NCBI GenBank assembly: GCA_016705235.1
Contig: JADIYP010000007.1
Coordinates: 124,001-188,000, forward strand
Direction: 5' to 3'
Length of the DNA stretch: 64,000 bases
Source of the DNA: Candidatus Leptovillus affinis
Lineage (GTDB): Bacteria > Chloroflexota > Anaerolineae > Promineifilales > Promineifilaceae
Shown: positions 23,222-32,289 of the stretch, one piece after another
Layout of the letters: every line of letters starts with the position of its first letter
Numbering within the stretch: the stretch's first letter is position 1
Notes under the pieces: generated by a model
Told to the model about the DNA's origin: nothing
The model's input: only the letters and a program-made list of their open reading frames with translations
Databases searched by the model: none
Made by a program: the position numbers and the translations under genes

Positions 23222-25084
23222 CTATAAAATATCCATCACATCGGCAACCAGATCATACCGACCAAATGCGGGCATGAAGTAGACGCCGTGGGTAAACGGC
23301 CGTATCTCCGCCAATATCTCCTGGGCAATCTTCACCCCTTCCTCCTGCGGATTCGCCGCCAGGCGCATTCGCTCCCGCTGCGCTTCGGGAATAATCATGC
23401 CCGGTACTTCATGGTGCAAAAATTCGGCGTTGCGGCTGTTGTATAATGGCTTCACCCCGGCCACAATCGGCAGCATCGGCTCGCCGTACTTCGCTTCATA
23501 CGCCTCAATAAACGCCCGCGCCGTCTGCGGTTCAAACACCGGCTGCGACAGGGCAAAATCAGCCCCATTACGCTTTTTTTTGTGCAGCAAGGTCATTTCT
23601 CGCTCCCAATCGTGCGGCGTCAGGTTGATGGCGCAGCCAACGGTGAAGTTGGTCGCCTGATCAATCGACTGACCCGCTTTGTCCAGGCCGCGATTGAACT
23701 GTTCTTTGATGAGCGAAATCAGACCGGTGGGCACGATGTCATAGGTATCCATCGCCTCCGGGTAATCGCCGATGCGCGTGGGGTCGCCCATGACCACAAA
23801 CAGGTTGCGGATGCCCATCGCATACGCGGCCAGCAAATCCCCCTGCACGCGCAGCAGGTTACGGCCGCGTGTGGGAAAGTGCAAAATGGTCTCCACGCCT
23901 ACTTCTTTCTGCACCAGATGGGCGGCGGCCCAGGCGCTCATGTGCATGCGCGCCAGCGGGCTGTCGGCAATGTTGAGAATGTTGGCCCCGGCTTCCTTTA
24001 ACATCCGCGCCCCTTCCAGCAGGCGGTGAGACGCCACGCCTCTGGGCGGACTCATTTCCACGGTGACGACGTAGGTTTTATTGTTCAGGAAGGTAGCCAG
24101 TTGGGTGGGTTCATCCACCACGGCCGTTAATTCTTCCTCTTGCGACATCACCTGAACATGGGGGACAGGACGGGTAACGGCCGTGGGGTCGTCCAGCGCC
24201 GTCCGCATGGCGGCGATGTGCGCGCCGGTGGTGCCGCAGCAGCCACCCACCACACAGGCGCCGGCGGCCACAAAAGCGCGGGCATATTCGCCAAAATAGC
24301 CCGGCGTGGCCGGGTACAGCACGCGCCCGCCGTCGATCTGTTCCGGCCAACCGGCATTGGGCGCGGCCGACAGGGGAATGTCCGGCGCCAGTTGGTGGAT
24401 GATGGCGACGAGGCGCAGCACTTGCGCCGGCCCGCCGCTGCAATTGACGCCGATGACGTCCAGGTCTAGTTGGGCTAGTTTGCGCGCCACGGCTACGGCC
24501 GTGTGCCCCAACAAGGTGCGGTCGTCACGGGTAAAGGTCATTTGCGCGATGATGGGGATGTCTGGGGCGATGGTGCGGGCGGCGGAAACGGCCGTTTCCA
24601 ATTCCTTTAAATCCGACATCGTCTCCAAAATCAGCAAGTCGATGCCCTGCGGCGCACCCACCAGCGCGGCAATCTGCTCGGCAAAAGCGGCCTGCGCCTG
24701 CTCGGCCGTAACCCGGCCCAGCGGCGCCAGGCGCACACCCAACGGCCCCACCGAACCGGCGAGCAGCGCCGGTTTAAACGACCCGGCAATGGCCCGTCGG
24801 GCAACATTGACGGCGGCCTCATTGATTGCCGCGACCTCGGCTTGCAGTCCGTATTCCGCCAGCTTGTAGCGGTTCGCGCCAAAACTGTTCGTTTCGATGA
24901 TGTCGGCCCCGGCGTCAATGTAGCTGCGATGAATATCGGCCACCAGGGCCGGGTTTTGGATGTTCAGCACGTCAAAACAGACGTCAATAGACGCGCCGCG
25001 CGCGTGCAGCAGCGTCCCCATCGCCCCATCCAACAACAAAGCCCCCTGCGCCAATCGCTGCCGAAACGCTTCTCGATTCATCAT
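23222..25084 (-). CDS. Bifunctional homocysteine S-methyltransferase / methylenetetrahydrofolate reductase
   Basis: The 620-residue fusion has an N-terminal homocysteine methyltransferase barrel (about 1-300). Its zinc ligands are the cysteine in GVNCSGGP and the CC pair in VVGGCCGTTG, and LLDGAMGT sits at the start. The C-terminal half (about 325-620) is a MetF-like reductase, with VTVEMSPPRG, ILHFPTRGRNL, LFVVMGDPTRIGDYP and QPVFEPQTARAFIEAYE. It would make 5-methyl-THF and pass the methyl to homocysteine, giving methionine without a cobalamin domain. Known relatives include B. subtilis YitJ. ATGATG occurs at the start, and either codon could be used. No SAM riboswitch was seen in the 60-bp gap upstream. 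Confidence 0.95.
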   Translation of the reverse strand: MMNREAFRQRLAQGALLLDGAMGTLLHARGASIDVCFDVLNIQNPALVADIHRSYIDAGADIIETNSFGANRYKLAEYGLQAEVAAINEAAVNVARRAIAGSFKPALLAGSVGPLGVRLAPLGRVTAEQAQAAFAEQIAALVGAPQGIDLLILETMSDLKELETAVSAARTIAPDIPIIAQMTFTRDDRTLLGHTAVAVARKLAQLDLDVIGVNCSGGPAQVLRLVAIIHQLAPDIPLSAAPNAGWPEQIDGGRVLYPATPGYFGEYARAFVAAGACVVGGCCGTTGAHIAAMRTALDDPTAVTRPVPHVQVMSQEEELTAVVDEPTQLATFLNNKTYVVTVEMSPPRGVASHRLLEGARMLKEAGANILNIADSPLARMHMSAWAAAHLVQKEVGVETILHFPTRGRNLLRVQGDLLAAYAMGIRNLFVVMGDPTRIGDYPEAMDTYDIVPTGLISLIKEQFNRGLDKAGQSIDQATNFTVGCAINLTPHDWEREMTLLHKKKRNGADFALSQPVFEPQTARAFIEAYEAKYGEPMLPIVAGVKPLYNSRNAEFLHHEVPGMIIPEAQRERMRLAANPQEEGVKIAQEILAEIRPFTHGVYFMPAFGRYDLVADVMDIL

Positions 25085-25098
25085 TAAACCTCTTGGGA

Positions 25099-25142
25099 AT
25101 AGACACAGAGGCGCAGTTCACAAATTGTCTGCGCCCCTGTCG
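25099..25142 (-). terminator. Hairpin between the LCP gene and the methyltransferase gene
   Basis: On the minus strand GACAGGGGCGCAG pairs with CTGCGCCTCTGTGTC across about 12 nt, starting 7 bp after the LCP stop. The following T's are few, so termination may be partial. Confidence 0.5.
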
Positions 25143-25148
25143 GTAAGC

Positions 25149-26273
25149 TCATTCGTTATAGAACAATTCGCGGATAAGGGTGGTCGCTTTTTCGTTGTCC
25201 AAGATTAAAACTTGCGCGCCGGTTTCGGTGAGATAGCTGCTGACATAGTCGTAATCCAGAACCTCGCTGCGGATTTGTTCAGAGGGGATATCGCTGACTG
25301 TTTTGGCCAGAGAGATGATTTGCTCCAGGCTTAAATCGGTGCGAATGCCATTTTCTAGCTGGCTGTACAGAGATGGCGCGCGCGACAGCAGCCCGCCGAT
25401 GCCCAGAGAAAGCGCCTTATCACGGGCGGCTAAAATCACCTGCTGCTGCCGATTGGCGCGGCCAAAGTCATTGTCGGCGTGGCGCGTGCGGGCGTATTTG
25501 AGGGCTGTCTCGCCGTCCATGTGCTGGGTTCCGGCCGAAATGTAAAATGGGTCGTAGCCATAATCCATGCTGGGATAGGTGGGGTCGCTAATGTCGTAGG
25601 GCACGTACACGTCGATGCCGCCCAAGGTGTCCACGCCTCTGGTAACCGCGCTAAAATCCACCAGGATGTAATGGTCAACCGGCACACCCAGATTATAGGC
25701 GACTGTCTGCATGGAGAGGGAAGCGCCGCTTTCCGGATCATTGCCCGACGAGCCGTAGACGAAGGCGGTGTTGATGCGATCTCGTCCCCGGCCGGGAATG
25801 ACCACGTACAGGTCGCGGGGGATCGACAAGATGGAAACCGTTTCCGTGGCCGGATCGACGGAAACGATCATGATGGAATCTGTACGTGAAACAAATGCTT
25901 CGCCGGGCCGCCGGTCGATGCCCATCAGCAAGATGTTGATGCGGTCATCTCCCTGCCAGGGTTCCTGAGTTGGGAACAAGGTCGGCGTGGGCATGCCAAT
26001 TTGCAGGGTGGGCGGCACGGCCGGGCCAACCTGCTCTAGTTGTAGATCAACATCCGCGACCTCGGCGGCGGCTTGTTCGATTGGGTTGAGCGGCCGGCTC
26101 CAGATCACTTGAAAGGTAAGATAGGCAAAGATAATGACTGCAATGCCCGAAAATACAAAGGCGGTTGACAGGGCAAAAGCCAACCAGCCGGGAATCATGC
26201 CATTTGAACGTCCCAAAGTAAGCTCCTGATTTGCTAACGTTCGGCTGAATCGTGGGCGTTTTATTCTGCCCAT
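25149..26273 (-). CDS. LytR-CpsA-Psr (LCP) family envelope ligase
   Basis: LCP enzymes attach lipid-linked glycopolymers to peptidoglycan or proteins outside the membrane. The 374-residue protein has a cytosolic basic N-terminus, one helix (about 27-52) and an LCP domain from about 105. Diagnostic motifs are ILLMGIDRRPGE, RTDSIMIVSVDP, ILSIPRDLYVVIPG, DRINTAFVYG and the arginine-rich KYARTRHADNDFGRANRQQ. Start ATG 26273, which is divergent from moaA across 311 bp. With the amidase, transpeptidase and YabE-like proteins nearby, it supports a monoderm-type wall. Confidence 0.93.
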   Translation of the reverse strand: MGRIKRPRFSRTLANQELTLGRSNGMIPGWLAFALSTAFVFSGIAVIIFAYLTFQVIWSRPLNPIEQAAAEVADVDLQLEQVGPAVPPTLQIGMPTPTLFPTQEPWQGDDRINILLMGIDRRPGEAFVSRTDSIMIVSVDPATETVSILSIPRDLYVVIPGRGRDRINTAFVYGSSGNDPESGASLSMQTVAYNLGVPVDHYILVDFSAVTRGVDTLGGIDVYVPYDISDPTYPSMDYGYDPFYISAGTQHMDGETALKYARTRHADNDFGRANRQQQVILAARDKALSLGIGGLLSRAPSLYSQLENGIRTDLSLEQIISLAKTVSDIPSEQIRSEVLDYDYVSSYLTETGAQVLILDNEKATTLIRELFYNE

Positions 26274-26445
26274 TGCCGACTTTTAGCGTAAGGTTATCAA
26301 CTAGAGATTATACAGATAAATAAGGGGAGGGTTGAACGGCCGTTAACCGATTCACCTACTAATCATCAATTATTCATGCCGCGAGCCGCTCTGGTTCAGA
26401 TAAAAAAGAAATTTTTGATAAAAAACCTTTGACGCGCACTGTATT

Positions 26446-26574
26446 TGCGGATAAATTTAGAATACCCTGACCTGAAAGTTAGCCGCCAGGGCGGATACCT
26501 TGTCGAACAGCCCACCACAGGCTAACCTATAAGTCGAAATTCGGGTAAGCGCCACGAACCTTATCCGCAAAGGA
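26446..26574 (+). promoter_or_regulatory. Candidate Moco riboswitch upstream of moaA
   Basis: TGCGGATAA (26446-26454) pairs perfectly with TTATCCGCA (26561-26569), closing a structured leader. Inside it TACCC pairs with GGGTA (26543-26547), and GTTAGCC pairs with GGCTAAC (26520-26526). Single-stranded blocks CTGAAAG, GCCGCC, CGAACAGCC and the terminal CGCAAAGGA recall the Moco RNA motif, which controls molybdenum-cofactor genes. The AAAGGA at the 3' edge is also the moaA ribosome site, so closing the outer stem could block translation. Assignment rests on position, pairing and remembered consensus. The rest of the divergent gap (26274-26445) shows nothing else clear. Confidence 0.6.
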
Positions 26575-26584
26575 ACCCAAAATC

Positions 26585-27565
26585 ATGTCCCTGGATCGCT
26601 TTGGCCGAACTATCAATTATTTAAGGATTTCACTGACCGATAAGTGCAATTTACGCTGCGTCTACTGCATGCCGGAGGATATGACCTTCCGCCCCCGGCA
26701 AGAACTGCTGCAAGACGACGAGATTATGCGGCTGGTCAATTTGTTTGCTTCCCTGGGTTTTCATAAATTTCGGTTGACCGGCGGCGAACCGACGGTGCGG
26801 GCCAATGTGGTGGAGATTGTGCGGCAGATTGCCCGGACGCCGGGCGTGGAAACGGTGGCGATGACCACCAATGGCTTGCTGCTGGATACGCTGGCACGGC
26901 CGTTAGCCGACGCTGGCCTGAAACGAGTCAATGTCAGCATCGACACCCTGAACCCGGACAAATTCCGCAAATTGACCCGCTGGGGCAAAGTGGAAGATGT
27001 CTGGCGGGGCCTGGATGCGGCCGTAGACGCCGGGCTGGGCATCAAATTAAATGCTGTGGTGGTGAGAAATTATAACGACCGTGAAGATGTGGTGGACCTT
27101 GCGCGCCTGACGTTGACACGGCCGTGGCAAATCCGCTTTATCGAGATGATGCCTTTTGGCGACGTGGCCGATTTCCAACAAGCGGGCGTGGTGTCGGAAG
27201 AAGAGCTGCGAGCGACCATTGCCGCCGATTGCGGCCCGCTGAAACTGGTGGACGACGGCCGTCTTGACGGCGAAGCGCGTCTGTATCAACTGCCGGGAGC
27301 CATCGGTACGCTGGGGTTTATCAGCTCGGTGACGCAGCCGTTTTGCGCCAGCTGCACCCGGGCCAGGCTGACAGCCGACGGCCGTTTGCGCCTCTGCCTG
27401 CTGCGCGAAAAAGAAGTGGACCTGATGACGCCGCTGCGCGCCGGAGCCAGCGACGAAGACCTAAAAGCCATCATCGAAGAAGGCATCTGGTGGAAACCGT
27501 GGGGGCACGGGCTGTCAGAGCATGTGATCCCGCTGAACCGCGTGATGTCAGAAATCGGCGGATAA
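26585..27565 (+). CDS. moaA: GTP 3',8-cyclase MoaA (molybdenum cofactor synthesis)
   Basis: MoaA is a radical-SAM enzyme that rearranges GTP to 3',8-cyclo-7,8-dihydro-GTP, the first step of molybdenum cofactor synthesis. The 326-residue protein has the SAM cluster motif CNLRCVYC (C21, C25, C28) and the LTGGEPTVR loop. The second cluster CASCTRARLTADGRLRLC is near residues 258-275. The usual C-terminal GG ends the chain (SEIGG). AAAGGA precedes ATG 26585, within the edge of a structured leader. No other moa or moe gene is in the window. It converges on the histidine kinase gene with only 2 bp between stop codons. Confidence 0.96.
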   Translation: MSLDRFGRTINYLRISLTDKCNLRCVYCMPEDMTFRPRQELLQDDEIMRLVNLFASLGFHKFRLTGGEPTVRANVVEIVRQIARTPGVETVAMTTNGLLLDTLARPLADAGLKRVNVSIDTLNPDKFRKLTRWGKVEDVWRGLDAAVDAGLGIKLNAVVVRNYNDREDVVDLARLTLTRPWQIRFIEMMPFGDVADFQQAGVVSEEELRATIAADCGPLKLVDDGRLDGEARLYQLPGAIGTLGFISSVTQPFCASCTRARLTADGRLRLCLLREKEVDLMTPLRAGASDEDLKAIIEEGIWWKPWGHGLSEHVIPLNRVMSEIGG

Positions 27566-27567
27566 TC

Positions 27568-28671
27568 TCAGATTAGCGTAGGCAAACTAATTTCGAAGGT
27601 ACTGCCCTGGCCTGCGCCGGGACTAACGGCCGTTACCGTTCCCTCGTGGGCTTCCACAATCCCCTTCACAATGGCCAACCCCAACCCCGTGCCGCCCTGG
27701 TCGCGGCTGCGCGCGCTATCGGTGCGGTAAAAACGGTCAAACACAAACGGCAAATGAGCAGCCTCGATGCCCGACCCGCTGTCGCGCACCAAAATGTGCA
27801 GGCCATCCACTTTTTCTATTACGGTGACCATAATTTGGCCTTTTTCTGGCGTATGGCGCAGGGCGTTGTTTAGCAAATTGTTCACCGCCTGGCGCATGCG
27901 GTTGGCGTCCACGGTCAGGTAAGGCGTGGGACCGAGCAGTTCCACCTGCAAAGTGACCCCTTTGGCGGCGGCGACGGGTTTGAAGGAAACGGCCGTTTCC
28001 TTCACCAAATCCGCCATATCCGTCATTTGTTTATTCAGCGGCATCTGGTGCGCTTCAGCCTGGGCCAGATCGTGCAAATCATCCACCAGCGTCGTCAACA
28101 GCCGGGTTTGGTCCAGCAGGCGGGCAATTTCACCTTTGCTCAGTGGGTACACATCATCCAAAATGGCCTGCAAATTACCTTGCAGCACATGCAGCGGGTT
28201 GCGCAGTTCGTGGGCCACATCGGCCAGCAGATTCCGCCGCAGCAGTTCCGCCTGATCAAGTTGCACGGCCATCTGGTTAAACGCGCGGGCGACCGATTGG
28301 ATTTCCTGGCTGCCCTTTACCGGCACACGATGGGAGAGGTCTTGCGTGGCAATGGCTCGTGCGCCTGTTTCCAACGCTTGCAAAGGCGCGGCCAATGTGC
28401 GGCTGAGCAATGCGCCAATGACGGCGCTAACCATGACGGCGGCCAGCAGAGAACGCGAAAAATAATTTTGCGCAAAATCTTGCATGCGCGCATCGAATTG
28501 CGCCTGCATCTCCACCGGCAAGGCGGCGCGAATGTCATCCAACTGATTCATGCTGGACGGGCCAGAGATGACGTTGAATTCGACTGCCAGGCTGAACAAT
28601 ACCGGCACAAGCCCGGCCAACATCAAAATGCCGGTCACCATCAATGTGAAACGAACCCATAAACGATTCAT
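27568..28671 (-). CDS. Sensor histidine kinase (HAMP, HisKA, HATPase)
   Basis: A 367-residue membrane kinase. Helix 1 (about 8-30) and helix 2 (about 73-95) bracket a short 40-residue extracytoplasmic sensor. HAMP follows (to about 145), then the phosphoacceptor H154 in DVAHELRNPL. ATP-binding boxes are NNLLNNALRHT (N), DSGSGI (G1), FDRFYR (F) and GGTGLGLAIV (G2). It is the partner of the response regulator encoded just upstream on the same strand. A 75-bp dispersed hairpin sits between the two genes and may lower kinase expression relative to the regulator. Confidence 0.95.
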   Translation of the reverse strand: MNRLWVRFTLMVTGILMLAGLVPVLFSLAVEFNVISGPSSMNQLDDIRAALPVEMQAQFDARMQDFAQNYFSRSLLAAVMVSAVIGALLSRTLAAPLQALETGARAIATQDLSHRVPVKGSQEIQSVARAFNQMAVQLDQAELLRRNLLADVAHELRNPLHVLQGNLQAILDDVYPLSKGEIARLLDQTRLLTTLVDDLHDLAQAEAHQMPLNKQMTDMADLVKETAVSFKPVAAAKGVTLQVELLGPTPYLTVDANRMRQAVNNLLNNALRHTPEKGQIMVTVIEKVDGLHILVRDSGSGIEAAHLPFVFDRFYRTDSARSRDQGGTGLGLAIVKGIVEAHEGTVTAVSPGAGQGSTFEISLPTLI

Positions 28672-28685
28672 GATTTATAACCATT

Positions 28686-28761
28686 CAGGTTTATCTGGCA
28701 AGACCCCAAGGGTTTGAAACCCAAATAATCCAAATCCTCAGGAGCAAACCCTTGGGGTCTG
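28686..28761. repeat. GACCCCAAGGGTTT hairpin repeat, single copy between regulator and kinase
   Basis: CAAGACCCCAAGGGTTTG and CAAACCCTTGGGGTCTG form a long stem around about 30 nt. It is the same family as the tandem array at 45766-46121 and the copies at 49698-49840 and 55606-55687. It fills the space between two co-directional genes of one signalling pair. Confidence 0.8.
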
Positions 28762-28766
28762 TATAA

Positions 28767-29462
28767 TTACCATGATTTATCTTCCAGGCGATACCCAACG
28801 CCGTAAATGGTCTGGATGTATCGTGGATTTTTGGGGTCTGGTTCGATTTTGCGGCGCAAGTTGCGAATGTGGCTGTCCAGCGTGCGCTCAAGCCCTTCAA
28901 AATCTGCGCCCAGCGCTTTGGATACCAGTTCGCTGCGGGTAAGGACATAGCCGGATTGTTCGAGTAATACATTGAGCAGACTAAATTCGGAGGGGGTAAG
29001 GTCTACGAGACGGCCGTTCACCTGCACTTCTCGCCGCCCCAAATCCATTTCCAGCTCGCCCACTTTCAATATCTGCGGCTGGTAGGCATCTGAGCTGCGC
29101 AGGCGGGCGCGGACGCGCGCCACAACTTCGCGCGGATTATAAGGCTTGGTCACATAATCGTCGGCGCCCATTTCCAGGCCGACGATTTTTTCGGTGTCTT
29201 CGATGCGGGCGGTTAACATAATGATGGGAATAGCGGCCAGATTGGCGTCGCTGCGCATAATGCGGGTGATTTCCCACCCATCCAGGCGAGGCAGCATCAG
29301 GTCCAGCAAAACCAGGTCGGGCATGTCGCGGCGAATGGTGTGCACGGCCGTTTCCCCATCATACGCCACCAAAACTTCATACCCAGCCTGCTCCAGATAC
29401 GCCCGCATCAGGCGCACCACATCTTTATCGTCGTCTACCACCAACACGCGCTGCCTGCTCAT
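28767..29462 (-). CDS. OmpR/PhoB-family response regulator
   Basis: The 231-residue regulator has a receiver domain (D10-D12 acidic pocket, phosphoacceptor D54 in LLDLMLP, T84 and K106). A C-terminal winged helix follows (DLTPSEFSLLNVLLEQSGYVLTR, then RTLDSHIRNLRRKIEPDP). It binds DNA as a dimer after phosphorylation. ATG 29462 is chosen because the receiver starts at once; the longer frame adds 25 residues without homology. It lies upstream of its kinase gene. Targets are unknown. Confidence 0.95.
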   Translation of the reverse strand: MSRQRVLVVDDDKDVVRLMRAYLEQAGYEVLVAYDGETAVHTIRRDMPDLVLLDLMLPRLDGWEITRIMRSDANLAAIPIIMLTARIEDTEKIVGLEMGADDYVTKPYNPREVVARVRARLRSSDAYQPQILKVGELEMDLGRREVQVNGRLVDLTPSEFSLLNVLLEQSGYVLTRSELVSKALGADFEGLERTLDSHIRNLRRKIEPDPKNPRYIQTIYGVGYRLEDKSW

Positions 29463-29559
29463 AACCCGACACCCTTCAATTGACCATCTCCCCAAAAACC
29501 AGTACATTCCTGGAAAAATATCCAAATCTATAAACACAAGAAGTAGGAAGTACGCCTGT

Positions 29560-30306
29560 ATGCAACTTTATATCATCCGCCATGCGCAATCTGTGAACAA
29601 TGCGATTTGGGCCGCCACCGGGAATGGAAACGGCCGTTTATCCGACCCGCCCATCACCGACTTAGGCCACCAACAAGCCCGTCACCTGGCCGACCATCTC
29701 GCCAACGCCAAAACCAATCTATCCGATAATTATGACGATATTACGAATCGCTCCGGTTTTGTTCTGACCCATCTATACAGCAGCCTGATGCTGCGCGCCG
29801 TGCAAACCGGCCATTACATCGCCGATACGCTGGATATGCCTCTGCACGCCTGGGAAATTATCCATGAATGGGGCGGCATTTACGAAGACGACCCGGAAAC
29901 CGGCAAACCGGTTGGCCTGCCGGGGCCGAATCGCGCCTTTTTCACCGCACGCTTTCCGCGCTTTGTGCCGCCCGCCGCGCTCGCCGAAGCAGGCTGGTGG
30001 AATCGGCCGTATGAACCGCCGCAAAACACGCCCACCCGCGCGCAACGCTTTTTAAAAGAACTCGCCACGCGCCACGGCGGCGGCGATGATCGCGTTGGCA
30101 TCATTACCCATGGCGGTTTTTACCAGGCGATCATGCGGGCCATTATCGGCTGCCCTCTGCCCGACGCCAGCCCCATGGGTGACAACATGGATATCTGGTT
30201 CCGGGTGAATAATACGGCCGTAACCCGCATCGACTTCGCCCCAGACAGCATCAGCATCGTCTACCAAAACCGCCTGGACCACCTGCCCGAAGGCAGCATC
30301 ACCTGA
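29560..30306 (+). CDS. Histidine phosphatase family protein
   Basis: A 248-residue member of the phosphoglycerate-mutase-like superfamily. IIRHAQS near the start holds the phosphohistidine (RHA/RHG motif), YSSLMLRAVQTG carries the second arginine, and GIITHGGF supplies the second catalytic histidine near residue 187. The insertion WGGIYEDDPETGKPVGLPG is unusual in length. Substrate not predictable; relatives act on sugar phosphates, nucleotides or alpha-ribazole phosphate. ATG 29560 has AGGAAG about 10 bp upstream. Divergent from the response regulator, 97 bp away. Confidence 0.88.
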   Translation: MQLYIIRHAQSVNNAIWAATGNGNGRLSDPPITDLGHQQARHLADHLANAKTNLSDNYDDITNRSGFVLTHLYSSLMLRAVQTGHYIADTLDMPLHAWEIIHEWGGIYEDDPETGKPVGLPGPNRAFFTARFPRFVPPAALAEAGWWNRPYEPPQNTPTRAQRFLKELATRHGGGDDRVGIITHGGFYQAIMRAIIGCPLPDASPMGDNMDIWFRVNNTAVTRIDFAPDSISIVYQNRLDHLPEGSIT

Positions 30307-30313
30307 AATCAGC

Positions 30314-30346
30314 AGATTGGACCAATCTCCAGGATTGGTCCAATCT
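30314..30346. repeat. AGATTGG(A/T)CCAATCT hairpin between convergent genes
   Basis: AGATTGGACCAATCT, CCA, then GGATTGGTCCAATCT: the same double palindrome as at 7772 and 63808, here with one mismatch in the right arm. It fills most of the gap between two convergent genes, where a bidirectional terminator would be expected. Confidence 0.75.
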
Positions 30347-30355
30347 AAAACACCA

Positions 30356-31573
30356 TTATTCGTAGCGCAGCGCTTCAATCGGACGCAGACTGGCGGCGCG
30401 CCATGCCGGGTAAATGCCAAAAACCAGACCCACACTGGCCGCAAAACCGGTCGCCAGCAGCACTGTGCCGCCATCAACCACAGTTTCCAGGTCGATCAAC
30501 TGCCCGGCCACCGTAGCCATCAGCCAGCCCAGCGTCACGCCCAGCAAGCCGCCAACGACGCTTAACAGAATCGACTCCATTAAAAATTGCACCAGGATGT
30601 CGCGCTTTAACGCGCCAACCGCTTTGCGAATGCCAATTTCGCGGGTGCGCTCTGTAACGCTGACCAGCATAATGTTCATAATGCCAATGCCGCCAACCAC
30701 CAGCGAAATCCCGGCAATCGCGCCCAAAAAGGCGGTGAGTGTGCCAGTAATCACATCAAACGTGTCGAGTAGATCGGATTGGCTGAAGATGGAAAAATCA
30801 TCTTCGTTGGCATAGGTAATGCCGTGCTGGTCGCGCAGGGTTTCGGTGATCTGGTCAATCGCCGCGTCGGTTTGGTCTTCGCTGGCCGCCTGGGCAATGA
30901 TGCCGCTGACGGCTTTTTCGCCGGTGCGGGTGCGCTCGGTAAAGAGGCGGCTTTGGGCGGTGGTGAGGGGAAGGAAAACGGCCGTATCCGTCTGGCTAAA
31001 GTTACTCCCCGACTTCTCCATCACCCCAATCACCTCATAACTCACGCCGCCAATCCGCACACTATTCCCCACCGCATATTCTTCTTCAAACAAATCCTCG
31101 GCCACCGTGTAACCCAGCACAACCACCCGCCCCTGCGTGTCATAATCCTGCTGCGTAAACACATCGCCGCCCATCAAATTTTCCACATTATTAACCGTGA
31201 AATAGTTTGGCGTCACGCCAGATACAGAAACCCGCGATGTGTTCCCGCCATACACCACTTCCTGCGATCCCTGCACCACGGCCGACACTGCGCTGACGGC
31301 CGGCGCATTAAACGGGTCCGATAAGGCCGCCACGTCCGACAAACTCAGCGCCGCATACCCCCCGCTGTTATCAAAATCCGTCGAAATGCTGATCAGATTC
31401 GTGCCAATCGACTGAATTTCACCCGTAATCGACGCATTAACCCCATTGCCAATCGACATCAGCGCAATAACGGCCGCAACGCCAATAATTACCCCCAACA
31501 TCGTCAACACCGACCGCAGCTTGTTGGCCAACAGGCTGTCCAGAGCTGTCAAAAAACTTTCACTTAGGTTCAT
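30356..31573 (-). CDS. ABC transporter permease (MacB/FtsX type)
   Basis: The 405-residue permease has one N-terminal helix (about 18-40), a large extracytoplasmic MacB_PCD domain (about 45-270) and three C-terminal helices of the FtsX fold. GGIGIMNIMLVSVTERTREIGIRKAVGA is the diagnostic block. MacB-type transporters drive efflux or lipoprotein extraction by mechanotransmission rather than carrying substrate through the membrane. It is last in a four-gene minus-strand operon after two adaptors and the ATPase (23 bp gap). Substrate unknown. Confidence 0.93.
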   Translation of the reverse strand: MNLSESFLTALDSLLANKLRSVLTMLGVIIGVAAVIALMSIGNGVNASITGEIQSIGTNLISISTDFDNSGGYAALSLSDVAALSDPFNAPAVSAVSAVVQGSQEVVYGGNTSRVSVSGVTPNYFTVNNVENLMGGDVFTQQDYDTQGRVVVLGYTVAEDLFEEEYAVGNSVRIGGVSYEVIGVMEKSGSNFSQTDTAVFLPLTTAQSRLFTERTRTGEKAVSGIIAQAASEDQTDAAIDQITETLRDQHGITYANEDDFSIFSQSDLLDTFDVITGTLTAFLGAIAGISLVVGGIGIMNIMLVSVTERTREIGIRKAVGALKRDILVQFLMESILLSVVGGLLGVTLGWLMATVAGQLIDLETVVDGGTVLLATGFAASVGLVFGIYPAWRAASLRPIEALRYE

Positions 31574-31596
31574 AATCGTTTGCCTGCCTGTTTGTG

Positions 31597-32274
31597 TTAA
31601 GCGCCATCTTCCTGAATCAACCCATCACGAATCCAAATCGTGCGGCGAGCATGTTCGGCGATTTCCGGATCGTGAGTAATCATGATAATCGTGATCCCAC
31701 TTTCTCGGTTCAATTTCTCGAAAATACCCAAAATTTCCTCGCCTGTTTGCGTATCCAGCGCGCCGGTTGGCTCATCGGCCAGAATAATGGCCGGATCATT
31801 GGATAAGGCGCGGGCAATTGCCACTCGCTGCTGCTGCCCGCCGGACAATTCGTCCGGCCGGTGATCCATACGGTCGCCCAACCCAACCAGCTCCAAAGCA
31901 GCGCGGGATTTCGAGATGCGTTCGCTCCGGCTGATGCCCGAATACATCAGCGGCAGGGCGACTTGTTTGATGGCTGTTGTGCGCGGCAGCAAATTAAACT
32001 GCTGAAACACAAATCCAATCCGCTTGTTCCGTACCCGCGAGCGATCATCGGAACTCATATCGCTGACATCAATGCCATCCAGCTTGTACACGCCGCCGCT
32101 GGGCGCATCCAGGCAGCCCAACATATTCATCAACGTGCTTTTGCCAGACCCAGACGGCCCCATGATGGCCACAAACTCGCCTTCGGCAATGTTCAGATCA
32201 ACGCCGCGCAGGGCATGGACCACCTGGGTGCCCATTTCATACATTTTGGTAATGTTTTTCATTTCGATCATCAT
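31597..32274 (-). CDS. ABC transporter ATP-binding protein (MacB/LolD type)
   Basis: A 225-residue ATPase of the MacB/LolD/FtsE group. Walker A GPSGSGKST (39-47), the Q-loop, signature LSGGQQQRVAIARAL, Walker B AIILADEPTGALD and switch ITHDPEIAEHA are all present. QLVGLGDRMDH-type spacing is normal. GGAGGT lies 5 bp before ATG 32274. Its permease is encoded downstream and an adaptor 15 bp upstream, so the complex is a tripartite-like exporter of a monoderm, ending at an extracytoplasmic adaptor. Confidence 0.95.
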   Translation of the reverse strand: MMIEMKNITKMYEMGTQVVHALRGVDLNIAEGEFVAIMGPSGSGKSTLMNMLGCLDAPSGGVYKLDGIDVSDMSSDDRSRVRNKRIGFVFQQFNLLPRTTAIKQVALPLMYSGISRSERISKSRAALELVGLGDRMDHRPDELSGGQQQRVAIARALSNDPAIILADEPTGALDTQTGEEILGIFEKLNRESGITIIMITHDPEIAEHARRTIWIRDGLIQEDGA

Positions 32275-32289
32275 GCTGCACCTCCGTGT

